Shown: piece after piece, positions 24,378-32,934 of the stretch
Position numbering within the stretch: position 1 is the stretch's first letter
How the letters are laid out: each line of letters starts with the position of its first letter
Origin: Caulobacter sp.
GTDB lineage: Bacteria > Pseudomonadota > Alphaproteobacteria > Caulobacterales > Caulobacteraceae
Assembly: GCA_017744495.1 (NCBI GenBank)
Contig: JAGIBE010000088.1
Location: 1 to 45,715, forward strand
Direction: 5' to 3'
DNA length: 45,715 bases
Notes under the pieces: model-generated
Database searches by the model: none
Told to the model about the DNA's origin: nothing
The model's input: the letters and a program-made list of their open reading frames with translations, nothing else
Position numbers and translations under genes: made by a program

Positions 24378-24676
24378 CCCCCGACCAGCGCCTAGCCGCC
24401 TTTCTGTCGGAGGACGATGCTCCGGCTCGCCCGACGGTGGATGCGATGTTCGTCGCCGAAGTCATGCAAGGCGTGGCGCGGCGCGAACTGAGGATCAGGC
24501 TCGGCTCGATCGCCGTGACCGCAGTGGCCGCCGCCGCAGTGTTGTGGGCTTGCGCTCCCGTGCTGGATCTGGCGGTTCAGGCTCTATCGCCGGTCCTGTT
24601 GCCCGTCGCCGGCATCCTCACCTTGGCGGCGGCCGCCGTCGTCGTCCTGGGCGGCCAGGCCGTGGAGCGCCGCTAG
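24374..24676 (+). CDS. Putative non-zinc anti-sigma membrane protein of module A
   Basis: The 100-residue protein has a short cytoplasmic N-terminus (1-38; TVDAMFVAEVMQGVARRELR) and two transmembrane helices (about 42-64 and 70-92). The ATGA overlap with the sigma gene and the topology suggest that it holds the sigma factor at the membrane. There is no HxxxCxxC zinc motif and no FecR or RskA domain. The spacing of F, V and arginines before the first helix matches the N-terminus of the protein at 25838 (FSQQVTDKLDRGWALRRVL), so both may belong to one unnamed anti-sigma type. This role is inferred from position, not from a known family. Confidence 0.75.
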   Translation: MTPDQRLAAFLSEDDAPARPTVDAMFVAEVMQGVARRELRIRLGSIAVTAVAAAAVLWACAPVLDLAVQALSPVLLPVAGILTLAAAAVVVLGGQAVERR

Positions 24677-24833
24677 ACGCTGGATTTCCCCGGGAATCGG
24701 CCGAAACCTCGGATGGCGTAGCCTTACGAAAGTTTCATCCGGCCCGGCGCCTCCAATCGGCATGGCCCAGGTCTCTTACCTACAGAAGGCGAGGGCAAAG
24801 GCCGTCGCCCAAACATCCGAGGGGACTGAAGTC

Positions 24834-25229
24834 ATGGACTTTGGAATTCTAATCCCGCTGGCTCCATTCTTGATGGTCGCCGCCATCGTGATCGTGCCGG
24901 CCTGGTTGCGGCAGCGCGAGCGCCGCGAAATGCAGGCGACCGTCCGCGCCGCCATCGAGAAGGGGCAGCCGCTCCCGCCCGAACTTGTCGAGGCCCTGTC
25001 CAAGGACGTGCGCCCGCGTGTCGTGTCCTCGGCGCACCGCGACATGCGGATCGGCGTGATCCTCCTGTTCGTGGCGGGCGGCGTCGCGCTCACGGGCGTC
25101 GCCCTGGGCCAGATCAACGATAACGCGATGTTCGGCACCCTGAGCGGCGCGGCCATCCCGGGCATGATCGGCTTGGCCTTCATCATCCTCAGCTTCTTCA
25201 ACCCCAACAAGCGTCCGCCGCAAGACTGA
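24834..25229 (+). CDS. DUF6249-type membrane protein, first gene of sigma module B
   Basis: ATG 24834 follows GAGGGGAC; the open frame upstream is not needed. The 131 residues begin with a helix (ILIPLAPFLMVAAIVIVPAWL). A cytoplasmic segment RREMQATVRAAIEKGQPLPPELVEALSK comes next, then two helices (about 71-92 and 101-122) and a short polar end. The EKGQPLPPE core is the mark of DUF6249 proteins, which occur next to ECF sigma genes in Caulobacter and relatives (recalled, not checked). It parallels the gene at 23425 in layout and position, 28 bases before its sigma gene. The function is unknown; it may sense or anchor. Confidence 0.85.
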   Translation: MDFGILIPLAPFLMVAAIVIVPAWLRQRERREMQATVRAAIEKGQPLPPELVEALSKDVRPRVVSSAHRDMRIGVILLFVAGGVALTGVALGQINDNAMFGTLSGAAIPGMIGLAFIILSFFNPNKRPPQD

Positions 25230-25257
25230 CGACCGAGGGGAAGAGGGGACCAAACTC

Positions 25258-25845
25258 ATGGGCGCCGAACGTCCACCCACAGGCCACGATGTCGAACTGG
25301 CCGCCCTGGCGGCGGCCGGCGACCGGCGGGCCTTCGGCGAGCTGGTGCGCCGCCACGGCTCGGCCGTGCGGGGCCTGCTGCGCCGGCTGGGGGCCGATCC
25401 GGCCACGGCCGACGACGTCGCCCAGGACGCGTTCCTGGTCGGCTACGAGCAGATCGCCGACTATCGCGGGGAGGGGGCCTTCGCCGGCTGGATTAAGAGG
25501 ATCGCCGCGCGGCTCTATCTGAGGAAGGTCAAGCGCGAGGCGCGCCTGGTGCTGACCGAGACGCCCGAGGACGATGCGCCCGTCGCCGCCGACGGTCCCG
25601 CCGCCACGGCGGATCGTCTGGATCTGGACGAGGCGCTCAAGTCCCTATCCAAGGCCGAGCGCTTGTGCGTTTCGCTCTGCTACGGGGCCGATTGGTCGCA
25701 CGCCGAGGCGGCCGAGGCCTTGAACATCCCCCTTGGGACGGTCAAATCCCATGTCAAACGTGGTCTGGATAAACTCAGGGCCCGGATGGCCGCGCCGTCC
25801 GGGAACGCATCGAACGACTCCGCGAGGCGAGAAAGCCATGGCTGA
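25258..25845 (+). CDS. ECF sigma factor of module B
   Basis: The 195-residue sigma factor has region 2 (VRGLLRRLGADPATADDVAQ and DAFLVGYEQIADYRGEG) and region 4 (LSKAERLCVSLCYGADWSHA, then EALNIPLGTVKSHVKRGLDK). The linker between them is acidic and Ala/Pro-rich. The region-4 match to the sigma at 23862 is strong, including the unusual pair of cysteines and WSHxEAAE. ATG 25258 sits 28 bases after the DUF6249 stop, with GAAGAGGGG nearby as the ribosome site. Its stop overlaps the next gene by eight bases (ATGGCTGA). The regulon is unknown. Confidence 0.92.
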   Translation: MGAERPPTGHDVELAALAAAGDRRAFGELVRRHGSAVRGLLRRLGADPATADDVAQDAFLVGYEQIADYRGEGAFAGWIKRIAARLYLRKVKREARLVLTETPEDDAPVAADGPAATADRLDLDEALKSLSKAERLCVSLCYGADWSHAEAAEALNIPLGTVKSHVKRGLDKLRARMAAPSGNASNDSARRESHG

Positions 25846-26206
25846 CCTCGATTTCGAAACCCAGCTCACGCGGCTCTACGGCCAGGCGCCGGTGTTCCGC
25901 GACGCCGAACTGTTCAGCCAGCAGGTCACCGACAAGCTGGACCGGGGCTGGGCGCTACGCCGCGTGCTGATCGGCGCGACCGGTGTCGTGGCCGGCGTGG
26001 CCGCGGCCGCGCAGCTGGTCAGTTCGCGGTTCTCCACGGAGTTTTCGCAGATGTCCCAGGAAGGGTCGCAGCAGTTGGGCAAGCTGACCCAGCGCTACGA
26101 CCAGCTGTTCGCGCTGGGCGGCGGTTCGGAGACGCTGTGGCTGGCGGTCGGGTTGGCTGGACTGGCCCTAGCCTTCGCGATCACCCGACTGATGGACGAG
26201 GTCTAG
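25838..26206 (+). CDS. Putative non-zinc anti-sigma membrane protein of module B
   Basis: The 122-residue protein has an N-terminal cytoplasmic part (1-42; FETQLTRLYGQAPVFRDAEL), a helix (about 43-62) and a periplasmic loop rich in Ser/Gln (STEFSQMSQEGSQQLGKLTQ). A second helix follows (about 97-116; LWLAVGLAGLALAFAITRLM). The larger loop than in the module A protein could be the sensing part. No zinc-binding cysteines are present. The eight-base overlap with the sigma gene indicates coupled translation at a fixed ratio, as for sigma/anti-sigma pairs. Anti-sigma function is inferred from this arrangement and the shared N-terminal pattern. Confidence 0.75.
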   Translation: MADLDFETQLTRLYGQAPVFRDAELFSQQVTDKLDRGWALRRVLIGATGVVAGVAAAAQLVSSRFSTEFSQMSQEGSQQLGKLTQRYDQLFALGGGSETLWLAVGLAGLALAFAITRLMDEV

Positions 26207-26288
26207 AGCGAGCTTTCGGCCAGGTTTCCAACGATAATGTTGCGGCGCCGAACGTTCTGGCGGAAAACGTCACGCGTTTTTCGCTGGA

Positions 26289-27125
26289 GTGTTCGTCCTG
26301 TCCGCCCATCGTGAAGAGAAGGTCCGCCGCCTGGCGGCCCCCGACATCGCCGCGCGCAAGGGCGGCGAGCCCATCGTCTGCCTAACGGCATACAGCGCGC
26401 CGATCGCCGCAGCGCTGGACGAGTCATGCGATCTGCTGCTGGTCGGCGACTCGCTGGGCATGGTCGTCCACGGCCTGCCCAACACCGTGGGTGTGACCCT
26501 GGAGATGATGATCCTGCACGGCCAGGCGGTGATGAGGGGCTCGAAACGCGCCATGGTCGTGGTGGACATGCCGTTCGGATCTTACGAGGGCGCGCCCGAA
26601 GAGGCCTACGCCAACGCCGTGCGGCTGATGAAGGAGACCGGCTGCCAGGCGGTGAAGGTCGAGAGCGGCTCCACCGTGCCCGCCACCATCGCCTATCTGG
26701 TCCAGCGCGGCATCCCGGTCATGGGCCATATCGGCCTGCGCCCGCAGGCGGTGCTGGTCGACGGGGGCTTCAAGGCCAAGGGCAAGGACGAGGCCGGCCG
26801 GCTGAAGGTGCTGGAAGAGGCTCGCGCCACCGCCGAGGCCGGCTGTTTCGCGATCGTGGTCGAGGGCGTGGCCGAAGGCCTGGCCCGTGAAGTGACCGCC
26901 GCCGTTTCGGTCCCGACGATCGGTATCGGCGCTTCGGCCGGCTGCGACGGCCAGGTGCTGGTGGTGGACGACATGCTGGGCCTGTTCGACTGGACCCCCA
27001 AGTTCGTGCGCCGCTACGCCGACCTGAAGAACGAGATCGAGCGGGCCGCCGCCGACTACGCCCGCGACGTCAGGGCCCGCACTTTCCCCGGCGAGGCCGA
27101 GACCTACTACGCCAAGAAGAGCTAG
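26289..27125 (+). CDS. panB: 3-methyl-2-oxobutanoate hydroxymethyltransferase
   Basis: The 278-residue TIM-barrel enzyme has PanB marks: [25 protein letters not shown] near the N-terminus, where the Asp binds magnesium; [26 protein letters not shown]; and the catalytic Glu in VVEGV, followed by [16 protein letters not shown]. It adds a hydroxymethyl group from methylene-tetrahydrofolate to 2-ketoisovalerate, the first committed step of pantothenate and CoA synthesis. The start is GTG 26289 with a weak ribosome site (CTGGA). No panC is adjacent. The 82-bp gap after module B contains no clear terminator. Confidence 0.96.
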   Translation: MFVLSAHREEKVRRLAAPDIAARKGGEPIVCLTAYSAPIAAALDESCDLLLVGDSLGMVVHGLPNTVGVTLEMMILHGQAVMRGSKRAMVVVDMPFGSYEGAPEEAYANAVRLMKETGCQAVKVESGSTVPATIAYLVQRGIPVMGHIGLRPQAVLVDGGFKAKGKDEAGRLKVLEEARATAEAGCFAIVVEGVAEGLAREVTAAVSVPTIGIGASAGCDGQVLVVDDMLGLFDWTPKFVRRYADLKNEIERAAADYARDVRARTFPGEAETYYAKKS

Positions 27126-27166
27126 GGCGAAGAAGACCAGGCTGCTCGCGCGCCGGTTCCGCCCCG

Positions 27167-27193
27167 TTGCGGCTGACGTGGACACGCTATAGG
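27167..27193 (+). promoter_or_regulatory. Possible housekeeping promoter for the YfgM-like/bamB operon
   Basis: TTGCGGC (27167-27173) and GCTATAGG (27186-27193), spaced by 12 bases, resemble the Caulobacter housekeeping pattern TTGACGS-N10-14-GCTANAWC. The -35 has two mismatches. It lies about 115 bases upstream of the first gene. Confidence 0.4.
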
Positions 27194-27307
27194 TTCGCCG
27201 CCTCGGTGGGTTAAGCTCACCATGGTTTTCATTTCGCGCGCCGATTCCGGAGTGATCCGGCATTGGCGTCTCAGGGCGCTGTTGTCGCCCCTATCGGAGC
27301 CTCGTTC

Positions 27308-28060
27308 GTGGTCGATGTGTTTGACGAGGTCGAAGAGCAGCTGCGCTCCGACCGCTACAAGTCCCTCGCGCTGAAGTCGCTGCCCTGGGTGGGCGCGCTG
27401 GCCGCGGTGGCGATTCTGGGCACGGGCGGCTGGATGGGCTGGACCAGCTACCAGCAGAACCAGACTAACAAGGCCACGGAAGCCTATCAGGCGGCCCTGA
27501 CCACGGGTCAGAAATCGGGTCCGGTCGCGGCCTTCCCGGCGTTCGAGGCGATCTCCAAGACCGGCACGCCGGTCTACAAGACCCTGGCGCTCCTGCAGAT
27601 GGGCGGCGTGCGCCTGGAGCAGAACAAGACGGCCGAAGCGGTGGCTTATTTCGACCAAGCGGCCAAGCTTGCGCCTAATCCCGTGCTTGCCGACCTCGCC
27701 GGCCTCAATTCCGCCTTGGCGCTCCTCGACACGGCTTCCTACAAGGATGTCGAGGCGAGGCTGACCCCGTTGATGGGTGAAAAGAGTCCTTATCGAGTTC
27801 AGGCCAAGGAAGCCCTGGCCTTCGCCAAGCTGCGGGCCGGCGACCTGGCCGGCGCGCGCAGCGACTTCCTGGTCCTGTCCAATTCGCTGGACAACTCCTC
27901 GGACGAAATCCGCGAGCGGGCCCAAGGCGCCATGGCCATGATCGATTCCGGCACGGCCAAGGATCTGCCGGCCGTGGTCAAGGCCGCCATGGCCCTGCCG
28001 CCTCCCGCCGCCCTGCCGCCCGGTGCGCCCGTCGGCGTCGCCCCCGCTACCGCCCAATGA
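27308..28060 (+). CDS. YfgM-like tetratricopeptide inner-membrane protein
   Basis: GTG 27308 is chosen: GGAG lies eight bases upstream, and VVDVFDEVEEQLRSDRYK is the usual start of this family. Of 250 residues, a short cytoplasmic head is followed by one membrane helix (about 26-44). A periplasmic set of TPR-like helices comes next (YKTLALLQMGGVRLEQNKTA, EAVAYFDQAAKLAP, AKLRAGDLAGARSDFLVLSN), then a Pro/Ala-rich tail. In E. coli YfgM sits next to BamB, attaches to the Sec translocon and assists periplasmic folding. Here the stop overlaps bamB by four bases, the same neighbourhood, which supports a link between secretion and outer-membrane protein assembly. Confidence 0.85.
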   Translation: MVDVFDEVEEQLRSDRYKSLALKSLPWVGALAAVAILGTGGWMGWTSYQQNQTNKATEAYQAALTTGQKSGPVAAFPAFEAISKTGTPVYKTLALLQMGGVRLEQNKTAEAVAYFDQAAKLAPNPVLADLAGLNSALALLDTASYKDVEARLTPLMGEKSPYRVQAKEALAFAKLRAGDLAGARSDFLVLSNSLDNSSDEIRERAQGAMAMIDSGTAKDLPAVVKAAMALPPPAALPPGAPVGVAPATAQ

Positions 28061-29487
28061 GCCGCCGCCCCATGACGACCAAGCGCTATCTGCTCCTCAC
28101 CGCGATGATGACCGCCGCGGTGTCGGTGGCCGGCTGTTCGACGATCTCCAAGATCAACCCCTTCGACAAGAAGGAAGCCAACAAGACGCTGGCCACCCAG
28201 GGCCAGCGGATTTCGGTCATCGCGTTCGACCAGAAGGTCGAGCCGTCCGAGGCGCTGAAGGGGTCCGACTTCTTCCTGCCCGAGCCGACGGTCCAGGCCG
28301 ACTGGCCGCTGCCGGGCGGAAACGCCGAGCAGTCGGTCGAGCACGTGGCCGCCGCCGCCAACTTCGATGTCGCCTGGCGCAAGGGCTTCGGCCAGAAGGC
28401 CAACCGCAAGTACCACGTCACCGCGCCGCCCGTGGCCGCCGACGGCAAGATCTTCGTGATGGACGGCGAAGCCACCGTCGTCGCGATCGACGCCCGCAGC
28501 GGCTCGACCGTCTGGAAGAAGGATCTGCGTCCGGCCAAGGCCCCGGGCAAGAAGCACGGCTTCCTGGGCCTGGGCGGCAGCGCGGGCGACCGGACCGGCT
28601 TCGGCGGCGGCGTCGCCTACGCCAACGGCAAGCTCTACGTCTCGTCGGGTTTCCGCTTCGTCGCCCAGCTGGACGCCGCCACCGGCGCCGAAGCCTGGCG
28701 CCAGCAGACCAGCACGCCCATCCACGCCGCGCCGACCGTCGCCGACGGCCGGGTGTTCGTGATCTCCACCGACAACGAGCTGCTGACCTTCAACGCCGCC
28801 GACGGCGCGCCGGGCTGGACCTACCAAGCGCTGATCGAGCCAGCCCGCATCCTGGCGGCCTCCAGCCCCGCCGTCAGCGGCGACACCGTGGTGGCCGGCT
28901 TCGCCTCGGGCGAACTGGTCGCTCTGCGCGCCACCAACGGCAACGACCTGTGGAGCGAGGCCCTCAGCCGAGCCAGCCGCACCAACGCCCTGTCGGAAAT
29001 CCGCGACATCGCCGGCCGCCCAGTGATCTTCAAGGGCGACGTCTTCGCCGTCAGCCACTCGGGCGTCTTCGCCGCCACCGACCTGCGCACCGGCCAGGCC
29101 CGCTGGAGCCTGCCGGTCACCGCCATCACCAGCCCCTGGGCGGCCGGCGACGTGGTCTATGTGGTCGACAAGAGCGGCCAGGTTATCTGCGTCTCGCGTG
29201 AAGCCGGTCAGGTCTATTGGATCCGCGACCTCAACAACACCGAGCAGCTGAGCAAGAAGCAGAAGAAGAAGCGCGCCAAGCACCCGCTGCTGTGGTCGTC
29301 GCCGATCCTGGCTTCGGGCCGCCTGATCACCGTGTCGAGCGAGGGCCAGGCCGTCGCGCTGAACCCCAAGACCGGCGAGACCCTGAAGACCCTGAAGCTG
29401 GGCCAGCGCACCCTGTTGGGCCCGATCGCCATGGGCGACACGGTCTATGTGGCCACCGACGAAGCGGACCTGATCGCCATCCGCTAG
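28057..29487 (+). CDS. bamB: Outer-membrane protein assembly lipoprotein BamB
   Basis: The 476-residue lipoprotein has a signal ending in the lipobox SVAGC with Cys27 as lipidation site. It is followed by a beta-propeller of PQQ-like repeats (WPLPGGNAEQS; DGEATVVAIDARSGSTVWKK; ALRATNGNDLWSE; GVFAATDLRTGQARWS; VVYVVDKSGQVICVSREAGQ). BamB helps the BamA complex insert beta barrels, such as the TonB receptors in this window. A lysine-rich insert (SKKQKKKRAK, about residues 390-400) on one blade is unusual. The start overlaps the YfgM-like stop by four bases; a second in-frame ATG five codons on could also serve. A terminator-like hairpin follows at 29530. Confidence 0.95.
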   Translation: MSRRPMTTKRYLLLTAMMTAAVSVAGCSTISKINPFDKKEANKTLATQGQRISVIAFDQKVEPSEALKGSDFFLPEPTVQADWPLPGGNAEQSVEHVAAAANFDVAWRKGFGQKANRKYHVTAPPVAADGKIFVMDGEATVVAIDARSGSTVWKKDLRPAKAPGKKHGFLGLGGSAGDRTGFGGGVAYANGKLYVSSGFRFVAQLDAATGAEAWRQQTSTPIHAAPTVADGRVFVISTDNELLTFNAADGAPGWTYQALIEPARILAASSPAVSGDTVVAGFASGELVALRATNGNDLWSEALSRASRTNALSEIRDIAGRPVIFKGDVFAVSHSGVFAATDLRTGQARWSLPVTAITSPWAAGDVVYVVDKSGQVICVSREAGQVYWIRDLNNTEQLSKKQKKKRAKHPLLWSSPILASGRLITVSSEGQAVALNPKTGETLKTLKLGQRTLLGPIAMGDTVYVATDEADLIAIR

Positions 29488-29529
29488 GCGCTTCCGGGAC
29501 CTTTCTGGACCCACAATCGACGCAACGCG

Positions 29530-29565
29530 AACCCGGGCCGGCCTTAGCCGGTCCGGGTTTGTCGC
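29530..29565 (+). terminator. Terminator-like hairpin after bamB
   Basis: AACCCGGGCCGGC and GCCGGTCCGGGTT form a 13-bp stem with one G-T pair and a 4-base loop, followed by TGTCGCTTTTG. It lies 42 bases past the bamB stop and 31 bases before der. The T tail is imperfect, so some read-through into der is likely. Confidence 0.65.
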
Positions 29566-29596
29566 TTTTGTCCCCGAAATCGACTAATCACAGCCC

Positions 29597-31369
29597 ATGC
29601 CTTTGAAACTCGCCATCGTCGGTCGCCCCAATGTGGGCAAGTCGACCCTGTTCAACCGTCTGGCCGGGCGCAAGCTGGCCCTGGTCGACGACCAGCCCGG
29701 AGTCACCCGCGACCGCCGGTTCGCCCACGGCCGCCTGGGCGACCTGGACCTGGAGCTGATCGACACCGCCGGCTTCGAGGACGTCACCGACGAAAGCCTG
29801 GAGGCGCGGATGCGCGCCCAGACCGAGCTGGCGATCGAGGAGGCCGACGTCTCCCTGTTGGTCTACGACGCCCGCGAGGGCCTGACGCCGCTGGACAAGA
29901 TCTTCGCCGAGATCCTGCGCCGCCGGAACAAGCCCGTGCTGGTGGCCGCCAACAAGTCCGAGGGCAAGGCGGGCGACCACGGCGCGGCCGAGGGCAACGT
30001 CCTGGGCCTGGGTGAGCCGATCCAGATCAGCGGCGAGCACGGCGAAGGCATGGCCGAGCTCTACGCCGCCCTGCTGGCCGTCGCGCCGGAGGAGCTGCAA
30101 AGCGACCACGACGAGCTGGACGACGAGAACCCGATCAAGATCGCCATCGTCGGCCGTCCCAACGCCGGCAAGTCGACCCTGATCAACCGTCTGATCGGCG
30201 AGCAGCGTCTGCTCACCGGCCCCGAGGCGGGCATCACCCGCGACTCGATCTCGGTCGACTGGGACTGGGGCGGACGCAAGGTCCGCCTGGTCGACACCGC
30301 CGGGCTGCGTAAGAAGGCCAAAGTCAACGAGAAGCTGGAGAAGCTCTCGACCCAGGACACCATCCGCTCCCTGACCTTCGCCGAGGTCGTGCTGCTGGTG
30401 ATGGACGCCACCCACCCGTTCGAGACCCAGGACCTGCAGATCGCCGACCTGGCCGAGCGGGAAGGGCGCTGCGTGGTGTTCGTGCTGGCCAAGTGGGACC
30501 TTATCGAGGACCCGGGTCAGATCCTGAAGGAGTTCAACGAGCACGCCGAGCGCATGCTGCCGCAGCTGCGCGGCGCGCCGGTCGTGGCCCTTTCGGGCGA
30601 GACCGGCAGGGGCGTCGAGCGCCTGATGCCGGCGGTGCTGAAAAGCCACAAGGACTGGTCGACCAAGGTCAAGACCCGCGATCTGAACGACTGGCTGCAG
30701 ATGGCCATGCAGCGCCACCCGCCGCCCAGCGTCGGCGGCAAGCGCATCAAGCCCAAATACATGGCCCAGACCAAGGCCCGCCCGCCGACCTTCGTGCTGT
30801 TCTCCAGCCGCGCCGACCAGATGCCCGAGCAGTATCGGCGCTACCTGATCAACAGCCTGCGCGAGAGCTTCGACCTGCCGGGCGTGCCGCTGCGCATCAC
30901 CCTGAAGTCGGGCGCCAACCCCTATGCCGAGGGCGAGGCCAAGGGCCACTCGGGCAAGGGCAAGCGGGAGTTCGAGCGCAAGGAGCGCGAGAAGGAGCGC
31001 ATCCGGGCGTCGCGCAACACCGTCAAGAAGTCGGTGCGCGTGGCCGAGGCGGCCGCTGCCGCCGCCGCAGAGGCCGCCGGCCTGCCGCCGCCTGCCAAGA
31101 GCGCCGGCAAGCCCGCCTCGAAGGCCTCCAAGGCCCCGAAGCCGACCGAGATCGCCGCCGCCGGCGCGGTCGCCGAGTCCGGCAAGGGCGCGGTGAAGTC
31201 GGTCAAGAAGCAGGGGCCCAAGGTCCAGAAGAAATCGACCACGCCTAGCTACAAGGTCGGCTTCAAGGCCGCCGGCGGCAAGGCGGCCGGCTCCAAGACC
31301 GCCGTCCGGCGCCCCGTGGCCGGCGCGCGGACCGTGCGCGGCAACAAGGCGCCGCCTAGGGGGCGCTAA
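29597..31369 (+). CDS. der: Ribosome-assembly GTPase Der with long C-terminal tail
   Basis: Two tandem G domains are present: GRPNVGKS at residues 9-16 and a second P loop, GRPNAGKS, at about 186-193. Each has its DxxG (DTAG), and the guanine-specificity motifs are NKSE and KWDL. A KH-like domain (about 360-450) ends in [12 protein letters not shown], the family's usual end. Der is needed for 50S subunit maturation. The protein then runs on for about 135 residues rich in Lys, Ala and Pro ([45 protein letters not shown]), giving 590 residues against the usual 440-490. The tail is probably disordered and RNA-binding. The stop overlaps the convergent flavoprotein gene by four bases. Confidence 0.96.
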   Translation: MPLKLAIVGRPNVGKSTLFNRLAGRKLALVDDQPGVTRDRRFAHGRLGDLDLELIDTAGFEDVTDESLEARMRAQTELAIEEADVSLLVYDAREGLTPLDKIFAEILRRRNKPVLVAANKSEGKAGDHGAAEGNVLGLGEPIQISGEHGEGMAELYAALLAVAPEELQSDHDELDDENPIKIAIVGRPNAGKSTLINRLIGEQRLLTGPEAGITRDSISVDWDWGGRKVRLVDTAGLRKKAKVNEKLEKLSTQDTIRSLTFAEVVLLVMDATHPFETQDLQIADLAEREGRCVVFVLAKWDLIEDPGQILKEFNEHAERMLPQLRGAPVVALSGETGRGVERLMPAVLKSHKDWSTKVKTRDLNDWLQMAMQRHPPPSVGGKRIKPKYMAQTKARPPTFVLFSSRADQMPEQYRRYLINSLRESFDLPGVPLRITLKSGANPYAEGEAKGHSGKGKREFERKEREKERIRASRNTVKKSVRVAEAAAAAAAEAAGLPPPAKSAGKPASKASKAPKPTEIAAAGAVAESGKGAVKSVKKQGPKVQKKSTTPSYKVGFKAAGGKAAGSKTAVRRPVAGARTVRGNKAPPRGR

Positions 31370-32268
31370 ATACCTCTGAGCCGGTTGTGCATGGCCGTGG
31401 CCGCGATCGCCGCCTCGCCCTGGGCCGTGGTGATCTGGTTGAGGCCGCGCACCATGTCCCCGGCGGCGTAGAGCCCCGGAACAGAGGTCTGTTGATGGTC
31501 GTCGACCACCAGCCGGCCCTGGTCGTCGTGCCGCGCCCCGGCCGCCAGCGCCAGGCCGGTCCGGGGCGTCACGCCCAGGGCGCTGTAGAGGGCGTCGAAT
31601 TCCACGCGACCCGTTCCCGAGAAGCAGAGGGCTCGCGGCCGGTCCGGCTGAAGCTCGACGCTGTCGATCGGCGCTTCGATCACTTGTATGCCGTCTTCGG
31701 CCAACAGACGGCGCTCCTCTGCGGGAAGGGCGTCCGGCGCAGCGACGTGGATAAGGCTCAGGGCGTCGGCGTAGGTGCGCAGGAACAGCGCCTCGCGTGC
31801 GCCCAGCGGGCCGTCGCCCATGACCCCGACCCGCTGGCCGGTGACCTCGAAGCCGTCGCAGATCGGGCAGATACGCAGCAAGGCGCGGCGGACGGCTTCG
31901 TCCACCTCCGGAAGGTCGGGGGCGTTGTCCTCGACGCCGCAGGCCAGCAGGACCGTCGGCGCCCGCAGGACGCCGTCATTCGTCTCCAGCACGAAGCCTC
32001 CGTCCACCGCCGACAGCGCCTCGACCTTGCCAGTCCTGATCCGCGCGCCATAGCGCAGGGCGTGTTCACGCTGCAACTCAAGCAGCCGCGTGCCGGCGAC
32101 GCCCGTCGGAAAGCCCGGATGGTTGTGCGTGACGGGAATCCAGGCCGCCCGGCTGTCGCCGCCGTCGACGACCAGCACGCGCCTTCGGAAGCGTCCCAGA
32201 TAGAGGGCGGCGGTCAGACCGGCGGGGCCGGCCCCGACGACGATCGCGTCCAAGCGTTCAGCTTCCAT
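31366..32268 (-). CDS. FAD/NAD(P)-binding oxidoreductase, thioredoxin-reductase-like
   Basis: ATG 32268 starts [20 protein letters not shown], with the FAD-binding GxGxxG at residues 12-17; the longer open frame is divergent-promoter DNA. The 300-residue protein has a CPIC redox pair (Cys134, Cys137) where thioredoxin reductases carry CATC. The NAD(P) site ([13 protein letters not shown]) and the C-terminal FAD motif [18 protein letters not shown] are present. The CPICDG form is found in a branch of TrxB-like proteins that may not use thioredoxin. It could instead reduce another disulfide substrate. It is divergent from the AlkB-like gene across 93 bp, and its TAG overlaps the stop of der. 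Confidence 0.88.
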   Translation of the reverse strand: MEAERLDAIVVGAGPAGLTAALYLGRFRRRVLVVDGGDSRAAWIPVTHNHPGFPTGVAGTRLLELQREHALRYGARIRTGKVEALSAVDGGFVLETNDGVLRAPTVLLACGVEDNAPDLPEVDEAVRRALLRICPICDGFEVTGQRVGVMGDGPLGAREALFLRTYADALSLIHVAAPDALPAEERRLLAEDGIQVIEAPIDSVELQPDRPRALCFSGTGRVEFDALYSALGVTPRTGLALAAGARHDDQGRLVVDDHQQTSVPGLYAAGDMVRGLNQITTAQGEAAIAATAMHNRLRGI

Positions 32269-32361
32269 GATTTGGCATCGAGCAACTCCGCGGCCATAGA
32301 CGCGCCAGGCCGCGAACGGTTGCACTGGAACGGCGGGCTCGGCGGGACCATTTGACCCGAC

Positions 32362-32934
32362 ATGGATCTTCGCCAACCTGGTCTGTTCGACGAGCCCGCG
32401 CCGGGTCCGCCGGGATTCCTCTACCGCACCAACGCGATCACCCCGTCCGAGGAAGTAGCGCTGGTCGAAGCGGTCGGTCGTCTGGACCTGAGGGCCTTCG
32501 AGATGCGCGGCTACGCCGCCAAGCGACGCGTGGCCTATTTCGGCCGACGCTATGACGACACGGCGCGCGGACTGACGGACGGACCGCCGATCCCGGACTT
32601 TTTGCAGGCCCTAAGGCGCAAGGCCGCCGACTTGGCGGGCCTGGAGCCCGACACCCTCGTCCACGCCCTGATCAACGAATATCCGCCCGGCGCGCCGATC
32701 GGCTGGCATCGCGACCGACCCTATTTCGGCCAAGTGATCGGCTTCTCGCTGCTGTCGTCCTGTTTGATGCGCTTTCGGCGAGCGCGGGAGGACGGCGGCT
32801 GGGAGCGGCGCTCCCTGACGCTGGAGCCGCGTTCAGCCTACTGGCTGGCGGGTGAGGCGCGATCGGTGTGGGAGCACAGCATCCCGCCCGTGGAAGCGCT
32901 GCGCTACTCGATCACCTTCCGGACGCTGGCCTAG
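32362..32934 (+). CDS. AlkB-family Fe(II)/2-oxoglutarate dioxygenase
   Basis: The 190-residue protein has the double-stranded beta-helix ligands His116 and Asp118 ([10 protein letters not shown]), His172 (WEHSIPP), and the 2-oxoglutarate arginines in RYSITFR (Arg181, Arg187). The N-terminal [11 protein letters not shown] and [13 protein letters not shown] follow bacterial AlkB-like sequences that lack the adaptive-response partner Ada. Substrates may be alkylated nucleic acid bases or protein; the first is more likely for this length. The ATG at 32362 gives [12 protein letters not shown]. The stop TAG overlaps that of the convergent chemoreceptor gene by four bases. Confidence 0.9.
   Translation: MDLRQPGLFDEPAPGPPGFLYRTNAITPSEEVALVEAVGRLDLRAFEMRGYAAKRRVAYFGRRYDDTARGLTDGPPIPDFLQALRRKAADLAGLEPDTLVHALINEYPPGAPIGWHRDRPYFGQVIGFSLLSSCLMRFRRAREDGGWERRSLTLEPRSAYWLAGEARSVWEHSIPPVEALRYSITFRTLA

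Noticed and set aside
26207..26288. Possible terminator between module B and panB
   Set aside because: I found no stem of useful length; the TTTTT at 26277-26281 follows only a weak imperfect pairing.
27799..29514. 571-residue minus-strand frame opposite bamB
   Set aside because: It covers bamB completely, and its low-complexity translation shows no domain.
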